From Nectonema munidae (lineage: Eukaryota > Nematomorpha > Nectonematoida > Nectonematidae): a stretch of 64,000 nt of DNA. The translations under genes were made by a program, and so were the position numbers. The notes under the pieces are model-generated. The model had not been told where the DNA came from. It saw only the letters and a program-made list of their open reading frames with translations, and did not search any database. Where the stretch lies: NCBI GenBank assembly GCA_030549495.1, contig JAUIRK010000058.1, positions 38,501 through 102,500 of the forward strand. Reading direction: 5' to 3'. This document shows, piece after piece, positions 43,261 to 55,639 of this stretch (position 1 is the stretch's first letter; each line of letters starts with the position of its first letter).

Positions 43261-44409
43261 AAAAACATCTCGACGTGGCAATTGAATTAGTAATGTATGC
43301 CTGAAAATCACTTCTGTAAAACATTTTCAAAAAATCTCTGCATATTAGGTATATAGTAAAAATATACTTTTTTTTTGTATATGTTGGCTTATAATACTTT
43401 CTACAATCATCTTGAGTATGAAATATTTATTTAAAAAAAAACAAAACGTATTATAAAATCTTTTGAAAATTTGTATTAGAGAAGGAACCAAGTTGAAAAC
43501 TAATTGAAAAGAGAACATGTGATCAAAACAAATAATTTAGAAAAAATATGTATCTTGACTAAATGGAAGATCTACCATGTTCTAATGAACTAGGAAGTGA
43601 TTTAATTATATAATATTAGATGCTTCAAAAAAGATTTTGACTGTGAAAAAGAAGTTACTCTTTTACAAATGAAAAATATTTAAATCTATAGCTTATCATC
43701 TAGGATTACAATTAACATTTAGCTAAGATGGGTAGGAAATCTGAAAATTTAGAATAGGTCAGATTAATCAAAAATGGCACAGATGCCAATATGTGAGAAT
43801 TTAGTCACTATCAAGATATTTTTAATTTAAATTGAATTTGTCCATCTTTTTCCTTTTGTGTCAAAGAGATAATTTTTTAGATGAAGAACGTTGACAACTT
43901 TTTGTAATTGAACAATCAACATCACGAATGATTCATCAGAAAAAATCCTTTGAAATAAGATTGGTTGACAAATATTCAGGCCTGATAATAAAATACACGA
44001 TACTGATTAAAATGTCTAAGATCATCAAGAAGATTCTTTAATCAGAATGCTTTGAGAGAGGAAAAAAGTAATTTTATCCTTATAAAAAAATTTTCGAACA
44101 CACATTGAAAAATATAAATTTCTAATGAAAAAAGAGCTACCAAGAAAGGGATCATCATTGAATGAATACCAAAATTACATACTGTAAATTATAATATGAC
44201 GTAGAGACTACGAGCTGAAACGAATTTGTACCCAAAAAGATGGAGGTCCTATCGAGTTACATAAGTTACCGTAGAATGAAATATTTTGAGTGAATTAAAC
44301 ACCTAAAGTTGGTTTATTAAATAAATTAAGAAAATAATTACCAGAAAAATACTGCAAGTAGAAGTTATTTTTATGTTTATATATTTGACATTGATTTACA
44401 GGTTTAATC

Positions 44410-45645
44410 TATTTTTTTGACAGGTTTTATTGATTTCATAAAAAATGAACATCATCATTAAATTCTACATACTTGAAATGTATAAAAAACTTTTTATAAG
44501 AATAAAAATTTTAATTTTGACATGGGCTGTCATATTTAAATTATTTTGTCAGGTTTGACTAATTTTTATAAAAAAAAAAGGAATATAACCAATAAACACA
44601 GCCTACTTGAAAATGGGTATATGTGTGTAAAAAACTTTATATAATTATTCGGATAAGATGTTTCTTTTTGGAATAAATCAATTTTTTGACAGATTTGATT
44701 GATTTTCATAAAAAATGAATATCACCACTGAATTCAGCATATTTGAAAATGGGTATACATATGTAAAAAACTTTATATAATTATTTAGATAAAAAGTTCC
44801 TTTTTGAGATGAGCTGTCACATTTAGATCAATTTTTTTACAGGTTTGATTGATTTTCATAAAAAAATGAATATCACCACTGAATTCAGCATATTTGAAAA
44901 TGAGTATAGATGTGTAAAAAACTTTATATAATTATTTAGATAAAAAGTTCCTTTTTGAGATGAGCTGTCACATTTAGATCAATTTTTTTACAGGTTTGAT
45001 TGATTTTCATAAAAAATGAATATCACCACTGAATTCAGCATATTTGAAAATGGATATACATGTGTAAAAAACTTTATATAATTATTTAGATAAAAAGTTC
45101 CTTTTTGAGATGAGCTGTCACATTTAGATCAATTTTTTACAGGTTTGATTGATTTTCATAAAAAAATGAATATCACCACTGAATTCAGCATATTTGAAAA
45201 TGGGTATACATGTGTAAAAAACTTTATATAATTATTTAGATAAAAAGTTCCTTTTTGAGATGAGCTGTTACATTTAGATCAATTTTTTTACAGGTTTGAT
45301 TGATTTTCATAAAAAAAATGAATATCACCACTGAATTCAGCATATTTGAAAATGAGTATAGATGTGTAAAAAACTTTATATAATTATTTAGATAAAAAGT
45401 TCCTTTTTGAGATGAGCTGTCACATTTAGATCAATTTTTTTACAGGTTTGATTGATTTTCATAAAAAAATGAATATCACCACTGAATTCAGCATATTTGA
45501 AAATGAGTATAGATGTGTAAAAAACTTTATATAATTATTTAAATAAAAAGTTCCTTTTTGAGACGAGCTGTCAAATATAAATCAATTTTTTGATAGGTTT
45601 GATTGATTTTGATAAAAAAAATGGACATCACCACTGAATTCAGCT
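44410..45645. repeat. Tandem array B, about eight units of 151 bp
   Basis: Units contain AGGTTTGATTGATTTTCATA, ATCACCACTGAATTCAGCAT and AAAAACTTTATATAATTATT. Landmarks near 44,730, 44,881, 45,031, 45,181, 45,332 and 45,484 give a regular 150-152 bp period. The central five or six units are nearly identical while outer units are diverged, the usual result of unequal exchange. Sequence unrelated to array A. Confidence 0.9.
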
Positions 45646-45944
45646 TATTAACAAAAAACTTATTAATATCTGAGAAAAATAGAGGGGGGGGGAGAGGGCA
45701 CTTTACGCCCCCAGCACTTGAGCGGACAAATTTAGCCCAGCACTAATAGGGTAAAATACATTCCAAAAGTCGTTGGTATTTTGAATGACCTTTTTAATTA
45801 TTTCAAGTCAGTTTTAAATAGTTTCTTATAATGATACATAGATTTCCTAAATTTTTAATTATAACTGATTCTGAATTTTATGTTTCTAAAATTTTGATTC
45901 TGATTAGTAAAAAAATATATTTGTATTTACAAGCAAGTTTAGCT

Positions 45945-46106
45945 AGGTAAACGTACTGCGGGGTGTTTTCATCGAGAAGGCACAGTTGCGCCGCTCGTAT
46001 CGAACTATGAGGAAAGTAGGCTTGATGTGGAATCGAAGCCAAGGCTTGAGTTATCTAACCAACCTTACTCACGCCCCTAAGGTAAAGGTACCGTGGGGTG
46101 TTTTCT
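45945..46106 (-). repeat. tRNA-derived SINE copy 4 plus tail of a second copy
   Basis: 45,945-46,079 is a full-length-type copy with GGGTGTTTTCATCGAGAAGG and a shortened head. Directly after it, 46,080-46,106 repeats the tail GGTAAAGGTACCGTGGGGTG and stops, so a second copy was truncated or the first duplicated. Both sit inside repeat X, between segments continuous in the 53.1-kb copy. Confidence 0.75.
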
Positions 46107-46465
46107 TTTTGGGTCGTCAAACAGCTAGCTGTGGAAAGATGGATTGCTTTTGTTTCCAGCAGCTTACTGGATCATCTGTGTTGATGCATGATGATTCGCT
46201 GACATATGCATATAATTGTTCGTCGTAGCTGTTAATACTAATGAGCATGACTCCTCGCTCTATGAATGCAAAATCCTTTTCAAAACCGCCATTTCTACTC
46301 TATAGGCGGTTTATCATTTTAATTATGTTGTCTCAATGGGAAAGGTCTGACTGTGTAGCTCGTTTCTCACGAAACTCTCCTCGTTCTGATGTATAGTAGC
46401 GAGGCTTCAAGTGCTACAATTACTGAAAGAATCTGATTTCTGTGATACTCTAGGACAGATTTTGG

Positions 46466-47119
46466 AGTTTTTTTAAATGATTATGCTTCTGATTAGGATT
46501 CTAGGAATTTCTGTGATTCAGATTATAATCAGAATCGACTCCAACTCTACTTAGGCTTATGCCATCTTTGCTCCTTTAAGTTCACTCATGTAATTAGTTT
46601 TTTTTAGAAATCTTTTCACTTCTTCTAAATTGTTCTCTATCCAATTTTTCAAGTCAAATACTTATATCTTTTTTTCATTTATTGATGTTGATACTTTAAC
46701 AAAAAAGTCGCTAAATTTAAGTCATTTATGTTTTAACGACTTTTTCCAACGATTTTTTATTTTTATCTGAATATGAGTTTCGGTGAATCATTATATTTCT
46801 AGAGAAAAGAGGTGTCTTTTAAAAACTAAAAATATCAACTAAATTATTTAAGATCGGAGGTTAGACGAGGGGCGTCGCTAAAACTTTTGCCTTGCGGAGC
46901 CACATATGAATTTGTGGGCACTGAGTAGAGAAGTATATGCTCTATACCGGACAGTACCGAGACCAGGATTCTTGCTTTAAAGGGGACTTAGGTATTTATG
47001 TCCTAATTTTAAATTAATTATCTCTTAATTTTATATCAAATTAAGTGCAATTGCTTGAAATAATCGTGTAACGTAAATTGCGTTTTTTACAATTCATGGT
47101 CACCATTTTAAGAGCTAAT
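46466..47119. other. Intergenic with a hAT-like end
   Basis: GAGGGGCGTCGCTAAAACTT at 46,868 resembles one hAT MITE terminus of the CAGGGGCGT type without a partner. No gene. Confidence 0.4.
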
Positions 47120-48806
47120 TTAAAAGTATATGTTCTTTTCAATAGTGAAGTGTTTTATTCTTAGCGCCATTTTTAGAAACTTTTGATGATTTAGATTACA
47201 TTCCAGTGGTCTTTCTTGTTCAGCTATTTCGTCATCATACCTTGATATGGTGGTTTTGATACTTGACATCTTTTTCTGCAAAATTAGAGACTCAATCTTA
47301 CTCCCAGTCTCTCCAATCATCTTTTGTTAGTGTGTCCTGGTCGATATTGCTTAGTTAAGAAGTTCGTTGAAGTTTAGAAAGACGTGAAAGGAGAACACCA
47401 TCATAATCCTCCATTTTAATTTAAGAGTCTTCATAGTTCACAGTTGAGAAATCGGATGTAGCAAAACACTTGATAATCGCTGTGGGTGTTGTTTCAGTCA
47501 TTGATTTTCAGATCTAGTGGACATAGTTGAGCAACGCCTAACAAAGGGCACTCACACTTTCGGTATCATCAATCCTGCTCAGAAGTATGCCTTAATCCAT
47601 GAGCTGTAAGTGAGATGTGTTCGGTAGTAAAAACTTCAATGTTACATTAAAGGTTCTAAGTCATTGGAGGCATTCTCTAAGAACATTAAAATACTGATAT
47701 CTCTTATCAAAACTATTTACCTGCTAACGTAAATTACAGACAACTTATCAGTCTCGACGTTCTTGAAACACTGCGATTATTTTATTATCCAATTACCAAT
47801 GGTTAAAGACTTTCTCTGGTAGCACTGTAGGCAAAAAATACGATGACTCTTTCTTTCGAAGCTTTAATTGCTTTGGTGTTTTCTCCCTTTCGTGAAAAGC
47901 TTTCATTGGAAAGTGCTAGGAAATATGATTTTGCTTCATCACATTTAAAAATATTTTCATGGGAATATTCTTCAACAAATTCTGAAATTCGCTTCTTTTA
48001 TCAACCTTTGCACTTTCCCCACAGATATGGAATATCTGGATATCCAACGATCAAGCCAGCCATCAGAGTCCTTGAAGTCTGGAATCTTTGATTCTTTTAC
48101 ACATTAGCAAGCCTTCTCTTGTATGATGGGTCCAGAAATTAAAATGTTATTTGATCGTGTTCGCTTAACTTAAGCTCGTTTTGGCTGTTCATATTTGCAA
48201 GTGTTGCTAAATCGTTATTCTTGGCGGCTGCTTTTTCTCCCATATACAACTCTTGTAGAATTATTTCTTCTTGAAAATGTCACCGACAGTAGATTTTTGG
48301 ATGAAAATTCTTTCTTGTAGGTTTTGGTGTCTTTCAGATGCTTTGATCAAACCAATTCGCTTTTTTAGTGATAACTCTTCGTTGAAGTTTCGCTGCAGTT
48401 CTAGACGTGCTTACTTTCGCAAGTCTAATGTTTTGGTGAATAACTTATGCTTTACGATAAATTTTAAACTAAGTAATGACAATAGAATAAACGACAATTG
48501 GCAATTGTGAGTTTTCACTGCATCCCTGCTGTTTTCGTTGTTCGCACTTTTTTACGACGCTGTTGTTTTGATAGCGTCATCATGTAATTAGATTGTGGTT
48601 CAAACTTAAACGATGCAAAGTTCTGATCACCATTTTGTTTTTCCCAATTGAGCATTGTTAAGGATTGTTTTTAAGAGAAATTATCGCCCGGTTTCCGGAA
48701 TAGAGAAGCTCCTGTTTAAACTGAGGTTAGTTTTATAAAATATATTATAACTAAAAGTTTCGAGAATTCTGGTAAACTGAGGGTCGTGTATAGAGAGGTT
48801 TCACTG
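47120..48806 (-). mobile_element. Tigger/pogo transposase remnant
   Basis: Minus-strand translation near 48,120-48,000 gives ISGPIIQEKAC, then DFKDSDGWLDRWISRYSIS, the CENP-B-type DNA-binding block of Tigger elements. Further on come IFKCDEAKSYF, corresponding to the first catalytic Asp region, and ASKERVIVF. The C-terminal tail is at 47,120-47,320. The 5' terminus lies at 48,785-48,806 with CAGTGAAACCTCTCTATACA, a pogo-type end. The other end was not found. Several stops and shifts, so inactive. Confidence 0.75.
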
Positions 48807-49360
48807 TTTAAATTTAAATAAATAATATAGCTAATTTTATTTTCAAGACTTGGAAACTCTGTTAATCATTCATCAAATCAAAGTAAGAATGCACAATCTA
48901 ATAAATTATCATTAAACATTTTAATCTAAGAAAAATATATTTCATCAAATTAGGATAAGGCAAAAGTGAATGCATAAGTATTTTAGAAAGTCTAATTTAT
49001 TCTCTTTCAAAATGTACTCCCTTATAAAGCAGATTTATTTACTTTAAGTAGCTTTACGAAATATCCCAACACATATCGTATTCTATATGAAATTAAAATG
49101 TTTATTGCATATTTAACTTATTTATTTCATTGCATTGTACTCCATTTTTTCAATAATGGTATCCTCTTATAATTCTAGAAAAATAGCTAAATCATATTTT
49201 CTTTCAATCAAATTAGTGAAAGGAATTTATATAAAATTTGTGACCCCTGTTTCTATTTGCCGCTCACAAGGAGGGGCAGTTTATCTCAATTATAAGAACT
49301 TTCAGAATGCGAATTTTGAAGTATCCGAATATGATTTCCAAGCCAATACACACTAGAATT
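48807..49360. other. Intergenic, nothing recognised
   Basis: AT-rich sequence between the Tigger end and the hAT element. A 73-codon frame (49,135-49,356) reads into the hAT flank and resembles no family. Confidence 0.4.
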
Positions 49361-51641
49361 CAGAGCTTCTCAACCTTTGATGAGACTTAGCGAATGACTT
49401 AGACATTGTGGCCCCCAATAGATACAAACTTTATTTCAAAAAATTTATTTATCGTTTCAAGAGGTAAAATAAAAAACAAAAAGCAAAATATTTGATGAGA
49501 AACTTGCTGTTGGGCTTATCCAACAAGTCCTTGTCTGACTCCTTTTTAGAGACAGCAAGGCCAATATCACTTCCATCAAGACGATTCCTAGACTCCGTTT
49601 TAATGCTCGGAAGATTAGAAAATCCATATTCGTAAAGGTAAATTATGTCAAATTGGATAAGGATCACGAATGCTTTTTCGCTGAGTAGCAGATACTCATT
49701 CTGAATAGAGAGCCAGAAGCTAGAAAGATCTTTATTGTCGAAAAGCAGCTTCATTGTTTTTGAAGTCCGCTAGCTTTTCAGCCTCCTCTTCTGTAGATTC
49801 AATTTTAGTGTTGAACTTATTTTTGTACCACGAAATCCAGAAACGGTGCATGATCAAAATACAATTTAAACTCAGAGGAAAGATTTTCAAGTGATGATAT
49901 CTTTAACGCCAACTCAATTCTTAGAGTCTGTAACTGCTCATCCAAAAGAGGAAATGAAGCAGTTGACTTGGCCTTGATTCTTGCCAACCAGACTTCCATT
50001 CTAGCCGACAATCCAACAAGTTCGTCTTGAACGTCACTGACTGTTACATCAAGACCTTGTAAAGATTGATTCATTTCGTTTACCCGATATATCGGCTAAG
50101 TAAGCAAGCATTATGACAAATTCTTTCTTGGTCTTGCCGCTAAGTTCATATAGCCGAGACAGGCATTTTCCTCTCGATATAATCAACGAACTTTAGTGTA
50201 ATACAGAAGTCCAACTTCTTTTGCTCCCATTTCACTTGCCAGAAGTTGGAAGGGTTGATGGTTTTTAGCTTTTGAACGAATGGAATTAATTAGCTTAATT
50301 GTGATGTCTACAACTTCCAACAAACGAGGTGGGAGAGTTCCTGAAGCAAGAACATATCGGTGTAGTGAACAGTGAGGAGTAAAATGGAGCCAATTGTTAT
50401 TCACGAGCGTGACAAACCCTCCTCTAACGCCGATCATTGCTGAGGTACCATCAGTACAAACGTTCTTAAAATTCTGCCAGCTAAGTCCGTTAACTTCTAA
50501 AAATGAGTTCACGATAATCCTTTAATATCTGTCACTTTTGTTGTGGTTGGTAGTGTATTGCAGAAAAAAATTCTTCCTTCCCTTTCTCTCGTAGCGAACA
50601 AAGGCAATCAACTGGCTCTCCAAGGCAATTTCGGTAATCTCGTTTAATTGAAAGCTAGCTTGAAATCTGCTTTGTTTGATTTCAGAGCAAATCTGACCGC
50701 ATACATTGGCAGCCATGTCGTCAATTCTCCGTCGAATTGTATCATTCGAAAGCGAAACTTGCTGGATCTTTTATTGCTTCCGGTCGATTCATCAACTCCA
50801 CCATTTTTTCTACACATGTGGTTTTACAATGTCCTCAGCAATAGTGTGAGACTTTTTGCACTTAGCAATTTGATACGCCACTTCGTAGCCTGATTGAAGA
50901 GCAGGTTTTTCTTCTAGTTGAAACCCAATCAAAGCGTTTATATTGTCTTCTTTTCTTTCAGGATGCATTTTATCACGATGGATTAAAAGTTTGGAAGGAC
51001 GTAGTGATGCATTCGACATAACAACCGAGCAGTGCAGACATTGCGCGCAGTCCAAGCCATGACGACTAACATTTGCGAAACCATATTTCACATAATTCGC
51101 ATTCCATTTGCGAATTTTGGATTTTTTAAAAATGTTATATTTAACTTGCTACTATTGTAATAGTCCCTCAAGTACCCTGAAAACTGTGGTCTAGAAAGAA
51201 AAGAGAAAAAGAGGGTAAGATTGGGAAAATTAAAATATCTGAAGGTTATAAGTTTTAGTTTAAATGAAAGAAAGCTCAGGCCTGCACATAGAATTAAAAA
51301 TAGGTGGTTCGTTTTTCTGAAATATCTAATAAAGCTGACTGAGAGTTATGTAAGATCACAGTGTAAATCAAAACATAAGGAATCTAAACAGGTCTTGTTA
51401 TAAGCCAATTAAATGACATAAGGAGTGTTTATTATCGATATTTAAACAGTTAAAACAATATACTGGAACTAGACATAAAAAGCAGTTATTGATTCTTATA
51501 TTTATTAATTGAGTAAATTGATCTTAAAAACTAAAAAAAATATAAAAAATTTATATATTAGATTTACGAATCTACACTCTAAGTTTAAGTTTTCAAAAAA
51601 ATTTCATGGCCCCTTATCGAGCACATAGTTGAGAAACTCTG
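49361..51641 (-). mobile_element. hAT element of ZBED5 type with both ends
   Basis: The left end CAGAGCTTCTCAACCTTTG and the reverse complement of the right end, CAGAGTTTCTCAACTATGTG, form the terminal inverted repeats. The transposase runs on the minus strand: a BED-type finger (CLHCSVVMSNASLRPSKL followed by H....H) at about 51,060-50,960, SHTIAEDIVKPHV, then VCTDGTSAMIGVRGGF and PHCSLHRYVLASGTLP at 50,480-50,330, and C-terminal pieces to 49,449. These match ZBED5/EPM2AIP1-like hAT transposases. Frameshifts and stops interrupt it. The flanking 8-mers (CTAGAATT, CATTAGAT) do not match. Confidence 0.85.
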
Positions 51642-52734
51642 CATTAGATCCATTGGAGGTGTTATGGCTCGTTTTTTATGGTCATATAAGACGTATTTCA
51701 GTAGATCCGTTATAATAAGAGTTCATTGCTTGGACCTAACCATCCGCGTTATAAAGGTTAACTTTATAAGTGTGTTGCTGTGTATTCACGTACACATATT
51801 ATATATGGCTATTTTTCCAAAAACTGACGCTATTCAAAAAAATTTGCTTGAATGAAAGTAGTCGACAGTGGGAAACGTGTACAGTACACATTTAATAACT
51901 GAAACATTTGACATTAATGTTCCCAAATGTTCTCTTTTTTCTTATATGCAGCAATCTCAACCAAATGAAGAGTAAAAAGGAAGAAATGCATCGTTACTGA
52001 TTGAAGTGTGTATGACAGAAGGACTGGATCAAAAAATGTCGTAGATTTGAGTATTTGAAATGAAACTATTGGGCTTAAAAAGAGCTATAGAGTAAATTAA
52101 AACTGCCAGCTTTTATCTGCATAAAGATTTCTTAAATACCAGCTTAGTTACAATTTTGCAGTAAAGTACAAATTCTTTCACATTTATATCCCTTTCATAA
52201 GGAATATCTCACCTCATCAAAAATAAATATCCAGTTCTACACATTCTACCTTTTGGATAGTGTGGAAAATTGGTGCTAAAAATGACTATTTAACTAAATG
52301 CTTGTCGGCAGATGGACAAATGAAATTTTATAATCTCAACACTATTGTGTTCAATAAACTAGAAGGTGTATAAAGATGGTGATACCACAATTGTTTACAT
52401 ATTTGATTTTGTTGACAACAGATTTTTATTTCCCATTCCAATATAAGAGTGTAAAAAAATAGGTAAAAACTATCGACAGTAGATTAAATTTTTTTTATTT
52501 ATTTAAAAATATTCTATTTTACTTTTTTTTTAAAAAACTTTTTTGAACCATAAACTCTTTAATTGGCAAATTTTTAGAATTGCACAAGCTTGTAACTTCA
52601 TTTTCAACTTCTTCAGGATACCTAATGAAATGCACAAACAGAAATGATTAATACAATACATAATAATTTACATTTTCAATGCAAATAATTTTTTAAGAAA
52701 ATTTTATTTATGTGAATTTTATTTTCTTTCATAA
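51642..52734. other. Intergenic, nothing recognised
   Basis: AT-rich. Transposase-like words may occur around 51,960-52,480 but could not be assigned to a family. Confidence 0.35.
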
Positions 52735-53710
52735 AAATATATTAACAAAAAATTTTTGATCAATTTTCCCTAATTTTCTTGTAATATGCTGTATCAACAA
52801 GTATTGTTAATATGGATGGAACAATTGAAATGCGTAACTATAAATATATTTTTTTTAAAGTAAGTAATTAAAAGTAGTTGTAATCAAGCTTGCTTTTAAT
52901 TACAAGTAATTGAAGGTGTTTAAATACATTCCTAAAAAGTTTCGTGTATTTTCAATGACTTTTTAATTATTTCAAATTAAAAGTTTTAAAAAGTGTCTTA
53001 TTAATGATGTATACTGTTCAGGGTTAGGGCCGATTCTAGATGATTACGATTCTCTGATTAAATTATAACTTTGATTCTGAATTTTACATTTCTAAAATGC
53101 GTTCTAATTCTGATTCTGAATAGTAAAAATATACATTTGTATTTACAGGCCAGTTCAGTTAGCTATGGAAAGATAGATTATATTAGTTTCCTGTAGGGTT
53201 CTTCAACCCTTTTTACAAGCGGGCCCAAAATGATATTGTAATTAACTCTGGGCTCTAAAAATTCTATTTAAAAAATAAAACAAGCACAATACTTTAATTT
53301 ATTGTAAAATATATGCAGATATAAAATTTTTATTGTTTTATTCAAAAACTTTTAACTTTTGAAGTCTGATGAATAGTAATGCGGTCCAAATCGTTTTTCT
53401 CAGGGCCCAAAATGAGCCCTGGGTTGAAGAAGCCTGGCTTACTGGATCATCATCTGTGCTGCTGCATGATTCGCTCAAATATACATATAGTTATTCGTTA
53501 TAGCTGCCAATGCAAAAACTGACTGCTCTACCAGTGTTTCTACTATATAAACGCATTTTCATATAATTGTGCTGCCCGATAGGGAAGTTACTGTGGAACT
53601 CAGCTCTTGGTTTTTCACAAAAATCTACTTGTTCTCCTGATGTATAACAGCTAAGCTTCCAGCGCTACAATTATTAAGACAATCTGATTTTTGGGTTCTC
53701 TAGATCTAAT
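52735..53710 (+). repeat. Dispersed repeat X, copy 2
   Basis: Continuous across the point where the 3.7-kb element entered copy 1 (here GAAGGTGTTTAAATACATTCC). A 243-bp hAT MITE at 53,194-53,436 interrupts it instead. Comparing the two copies gives empty sites for three insertions. Confidence 0.7.
53186..53444. mobile_element. hAT MITE, 243 bp, in repeat X
   Basis: The body 53,194-53,436 starts TAGGGTTCTTCAACCC and ends GGGTTGAAGAAGCCTG, inverted repeats of the TTCTTCAACCC type. The flanks GTTTCCTG and GCTTACTG agree at six of eight positions, and repeat X copy 1 shows a single empty-site GCTTACTG. Subterminal GCGGGCCCAAAATG and GGCCCAAAATGAGCCC support the pairing. Confidence 0.75.
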
Positions 53711-54318
53711 TTTAGATAAAGAAATGAATACAATAAAGAATACAATACAATCTATTGTAAGAATTTCTGTGATATTATTATCAGAATGGAGCCCACTTTG
53801 GCATGAGCTTGTGCAAGAATTAAATGCCTCAAAATGTTTATACGGCATGATCGATCACACTGCCCAAGGCAATAAATAAAGGTCTATTTTTTAGACGTGA
53901 ACCCCCCTCCAACCTGAGAACAAAAACTAAAAGTACTGAATAAAATCCACTACAGCAATACATCTTGTTCAGAACCAAACATGAACGTTGTATCTTGTAT
54001 CTCAACGCTGCCTATATTTGTTCAAGATTTTTGAAGTAACACAAAAGTATTGATACATTCTTCAAATTAATTGAGAGGAATTTTTAACATTTGAAAAAAT
54101 CAAAGAAAGTATTTAATTACATTTTCAAACAATTCTGATTGTTCATTTTATTGTGTACTCCCGGTTTCTCCTTACTCCGCAACATAAACGGATTTAGTAA
54201 TAATACTGTGTTTGTAAAAAAAATACTATGGTGTCTTAATATCAATTTATCCTCCAAAATAAACAATTTGATTTGCACAATTATTTATAGATAATCAAAA
54301 TATATAGTAAGATTTATA

Positions 54319-54420
54319 TTAACGCATTTAGTACCAATGTTTTCAAAGGAAATTCAGACGAACTCTTATACGGAAGCCGTCTGTGTTCTCTTTGTGAACA
54401 TTTGTACTAAATGGGGTAGG
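54319..54420. mobile_element. 94-bp TTAA-type MITE
   Basis: TTAA (54,319-54,322) precedes CGCATTTAGTACCAATGTT. The right end, reverse-complemented, reads CCCCATTTAGTACAAATGTT, so terminal repeats match over about 18 of 20 bases. The right flank is TAGG, a decayed TTAA. Related to the CCC/TTAA elements at 0.7 and 29.1 kb by structure. Confidence 0.65.
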
Positions 54421-55639
54421 AGATTGGAAACCATCAAACTTGGTCTTTGTGAATGCGTGGTTACTTAATGGAGATCGAACAAGCTCAACCAGGATTAATT
54501 GGGAAGAATTGAGACTGATCGTTATAGACAAGTGATTCTTAAAACAAGTTTGATTGTATTTCCAAAATATAATCTAACGGAACATCGTTTAAATTTTTCA
54601 AAGTATTCCTGTAATATGTTACTGAATATTCCAACCTGGATTCTTTTGCCATTATATAACCTCGCATAATCTCTCATGTACAGCGATATAAGCGCTGTTT
54701 AACGAACATTTCTAGTTCGCTTTCTCATCGTAGATTCTCAACGCGGCCATAATTAATGTCACCATGAATAATTAATCCAAGTAACTTTTTTTATAGAAAG
54801 CTTGTGAGTGGAGTACATCGCGATTCCTATAAAGATCCAATAGAAATCGGGGACACGTGATTTGATCTCAGACAATTTTTGCCGTGGTGATTACACTCCG
54901 AATATTCAAAGGAAGAGTTTAAATTAGTTAATAGTTAATTATTATTAGCTGGAAGTTAGATTATTTACCAGATTTGATTAGTCGGTGTTAATTTATTTGT
55001 TAGTTTAACCTCGATGTGAAATTACGGCATTCATATTATCTAAAACTTGAAAATGAATAGGAAAAGAAATCGTAGTTAAAAATATGAAGGAGTTCAGAAA
55101 AATTCCTCAATTTACCGGAAAAGGGGTCAAATAAGGATTTAACTTATGAATATTTCTGAATCGATCATTAGCAAGGTGTTCAAGTGGTCTTTGTTACCCC
55201 CGTTAGTCTTAAAGCATCCCTAAGAGTGTAATGAAAACTTCCACTTTGCGTTCTCTTGCAGAAAAAAATATAGTTGTAGCCAATGGCCAATCTAGCACAT
55301 GTGGTGGATGTTTATTTTGTCAGCTCTTAGGAAAATTCTAATATAAAACTTAAAAATGCAGATACATATACAGAAACAGGCTTCAATTTCTCTGAATAAT
55401 TCAGCATCTTGAGATTATTGTTGTTTCGCAATTTCTTTTTTCAGCTACACAGGGAATATTTTTGATGTATAGTGAAAATTATTCAAACATCTTTACATGG
55501 TTGACTTAGAAACAACATTTTTAAATTCAACATTAAACTTTTATTTTAGTTCTTTTAATGTTAAAAGACAGTATTCATTTACCCATGATTTTTGCTCTTT
55601 TTTCAACTTTGATCTTCTGTCACCACATTTAGATTGTGA
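54421..55639. other. Intergenic, nothing recognised
   Basis: AT-rich sequence without recognisable genes, on the left flank of a second hAT remnant whose exact left border was not found. Confidence 0.35.

Larger units (their letters stand above)
42019..45751. mobile_element. 3.7-kb inverted-repeat element with two internal tandem arrays
   Basis: Ends CCCTATTAGTGCTGGG (42,019-42,034) and its exact reverse complement (45,736-45,751) enclose 3,733 bp. Inside the left end comes GGCGTAAA directly; on the right the same GGCGTAAA is separated by a further 26 bp that ends in another GTGCTGGG, so the left end appears to have lost that piece between direct repeats. The insertion boundaries are supported by the uninterrupted repeat X copy at 52.9 kb. 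The middle (about 43,300-44,400) has no recognisable gene. Two different arrays occupy much of the rest. The superfamily is not recognised and the target duplication is not clear; it is probably a non-autonomous DNA transposon. Confidence 0.75.
41826..46465 (+). repeat. Dispersed repeat X, copy 1, split by nested insertions
   Basis: 41,826-42,018 and 45,752-46,465 together align with the continuous copy at 52,735-53,710: for example GGATGGAACAATTGAAATGC and CAAGTAATTGAAGGTG on the left, ACATTCC...AATTATTTCAA and CTTACTGGATCATC on the right. Copy 1 is interrupted by the 3.7-kb inverted-repeat element and by SINE sequence. No protein was recognised in it; an unclassified non-autonomous repeat. 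Confidence 0.7.

Noticed and set aside
44410-45645. CRISPR-like regular repeats
   Set aside because: The 151-bp units are contiguous with no unique spacers and lie in a eukaryotic transposon; this is a tandem satellite.
42019-45751. A large self-synthesising (Polinton-like) element
   Set aside because: The ends, 3.7-kb size and lack of any polymerase, integrase or capsid-like coding do not fit; nothing of that type was seen in the window.
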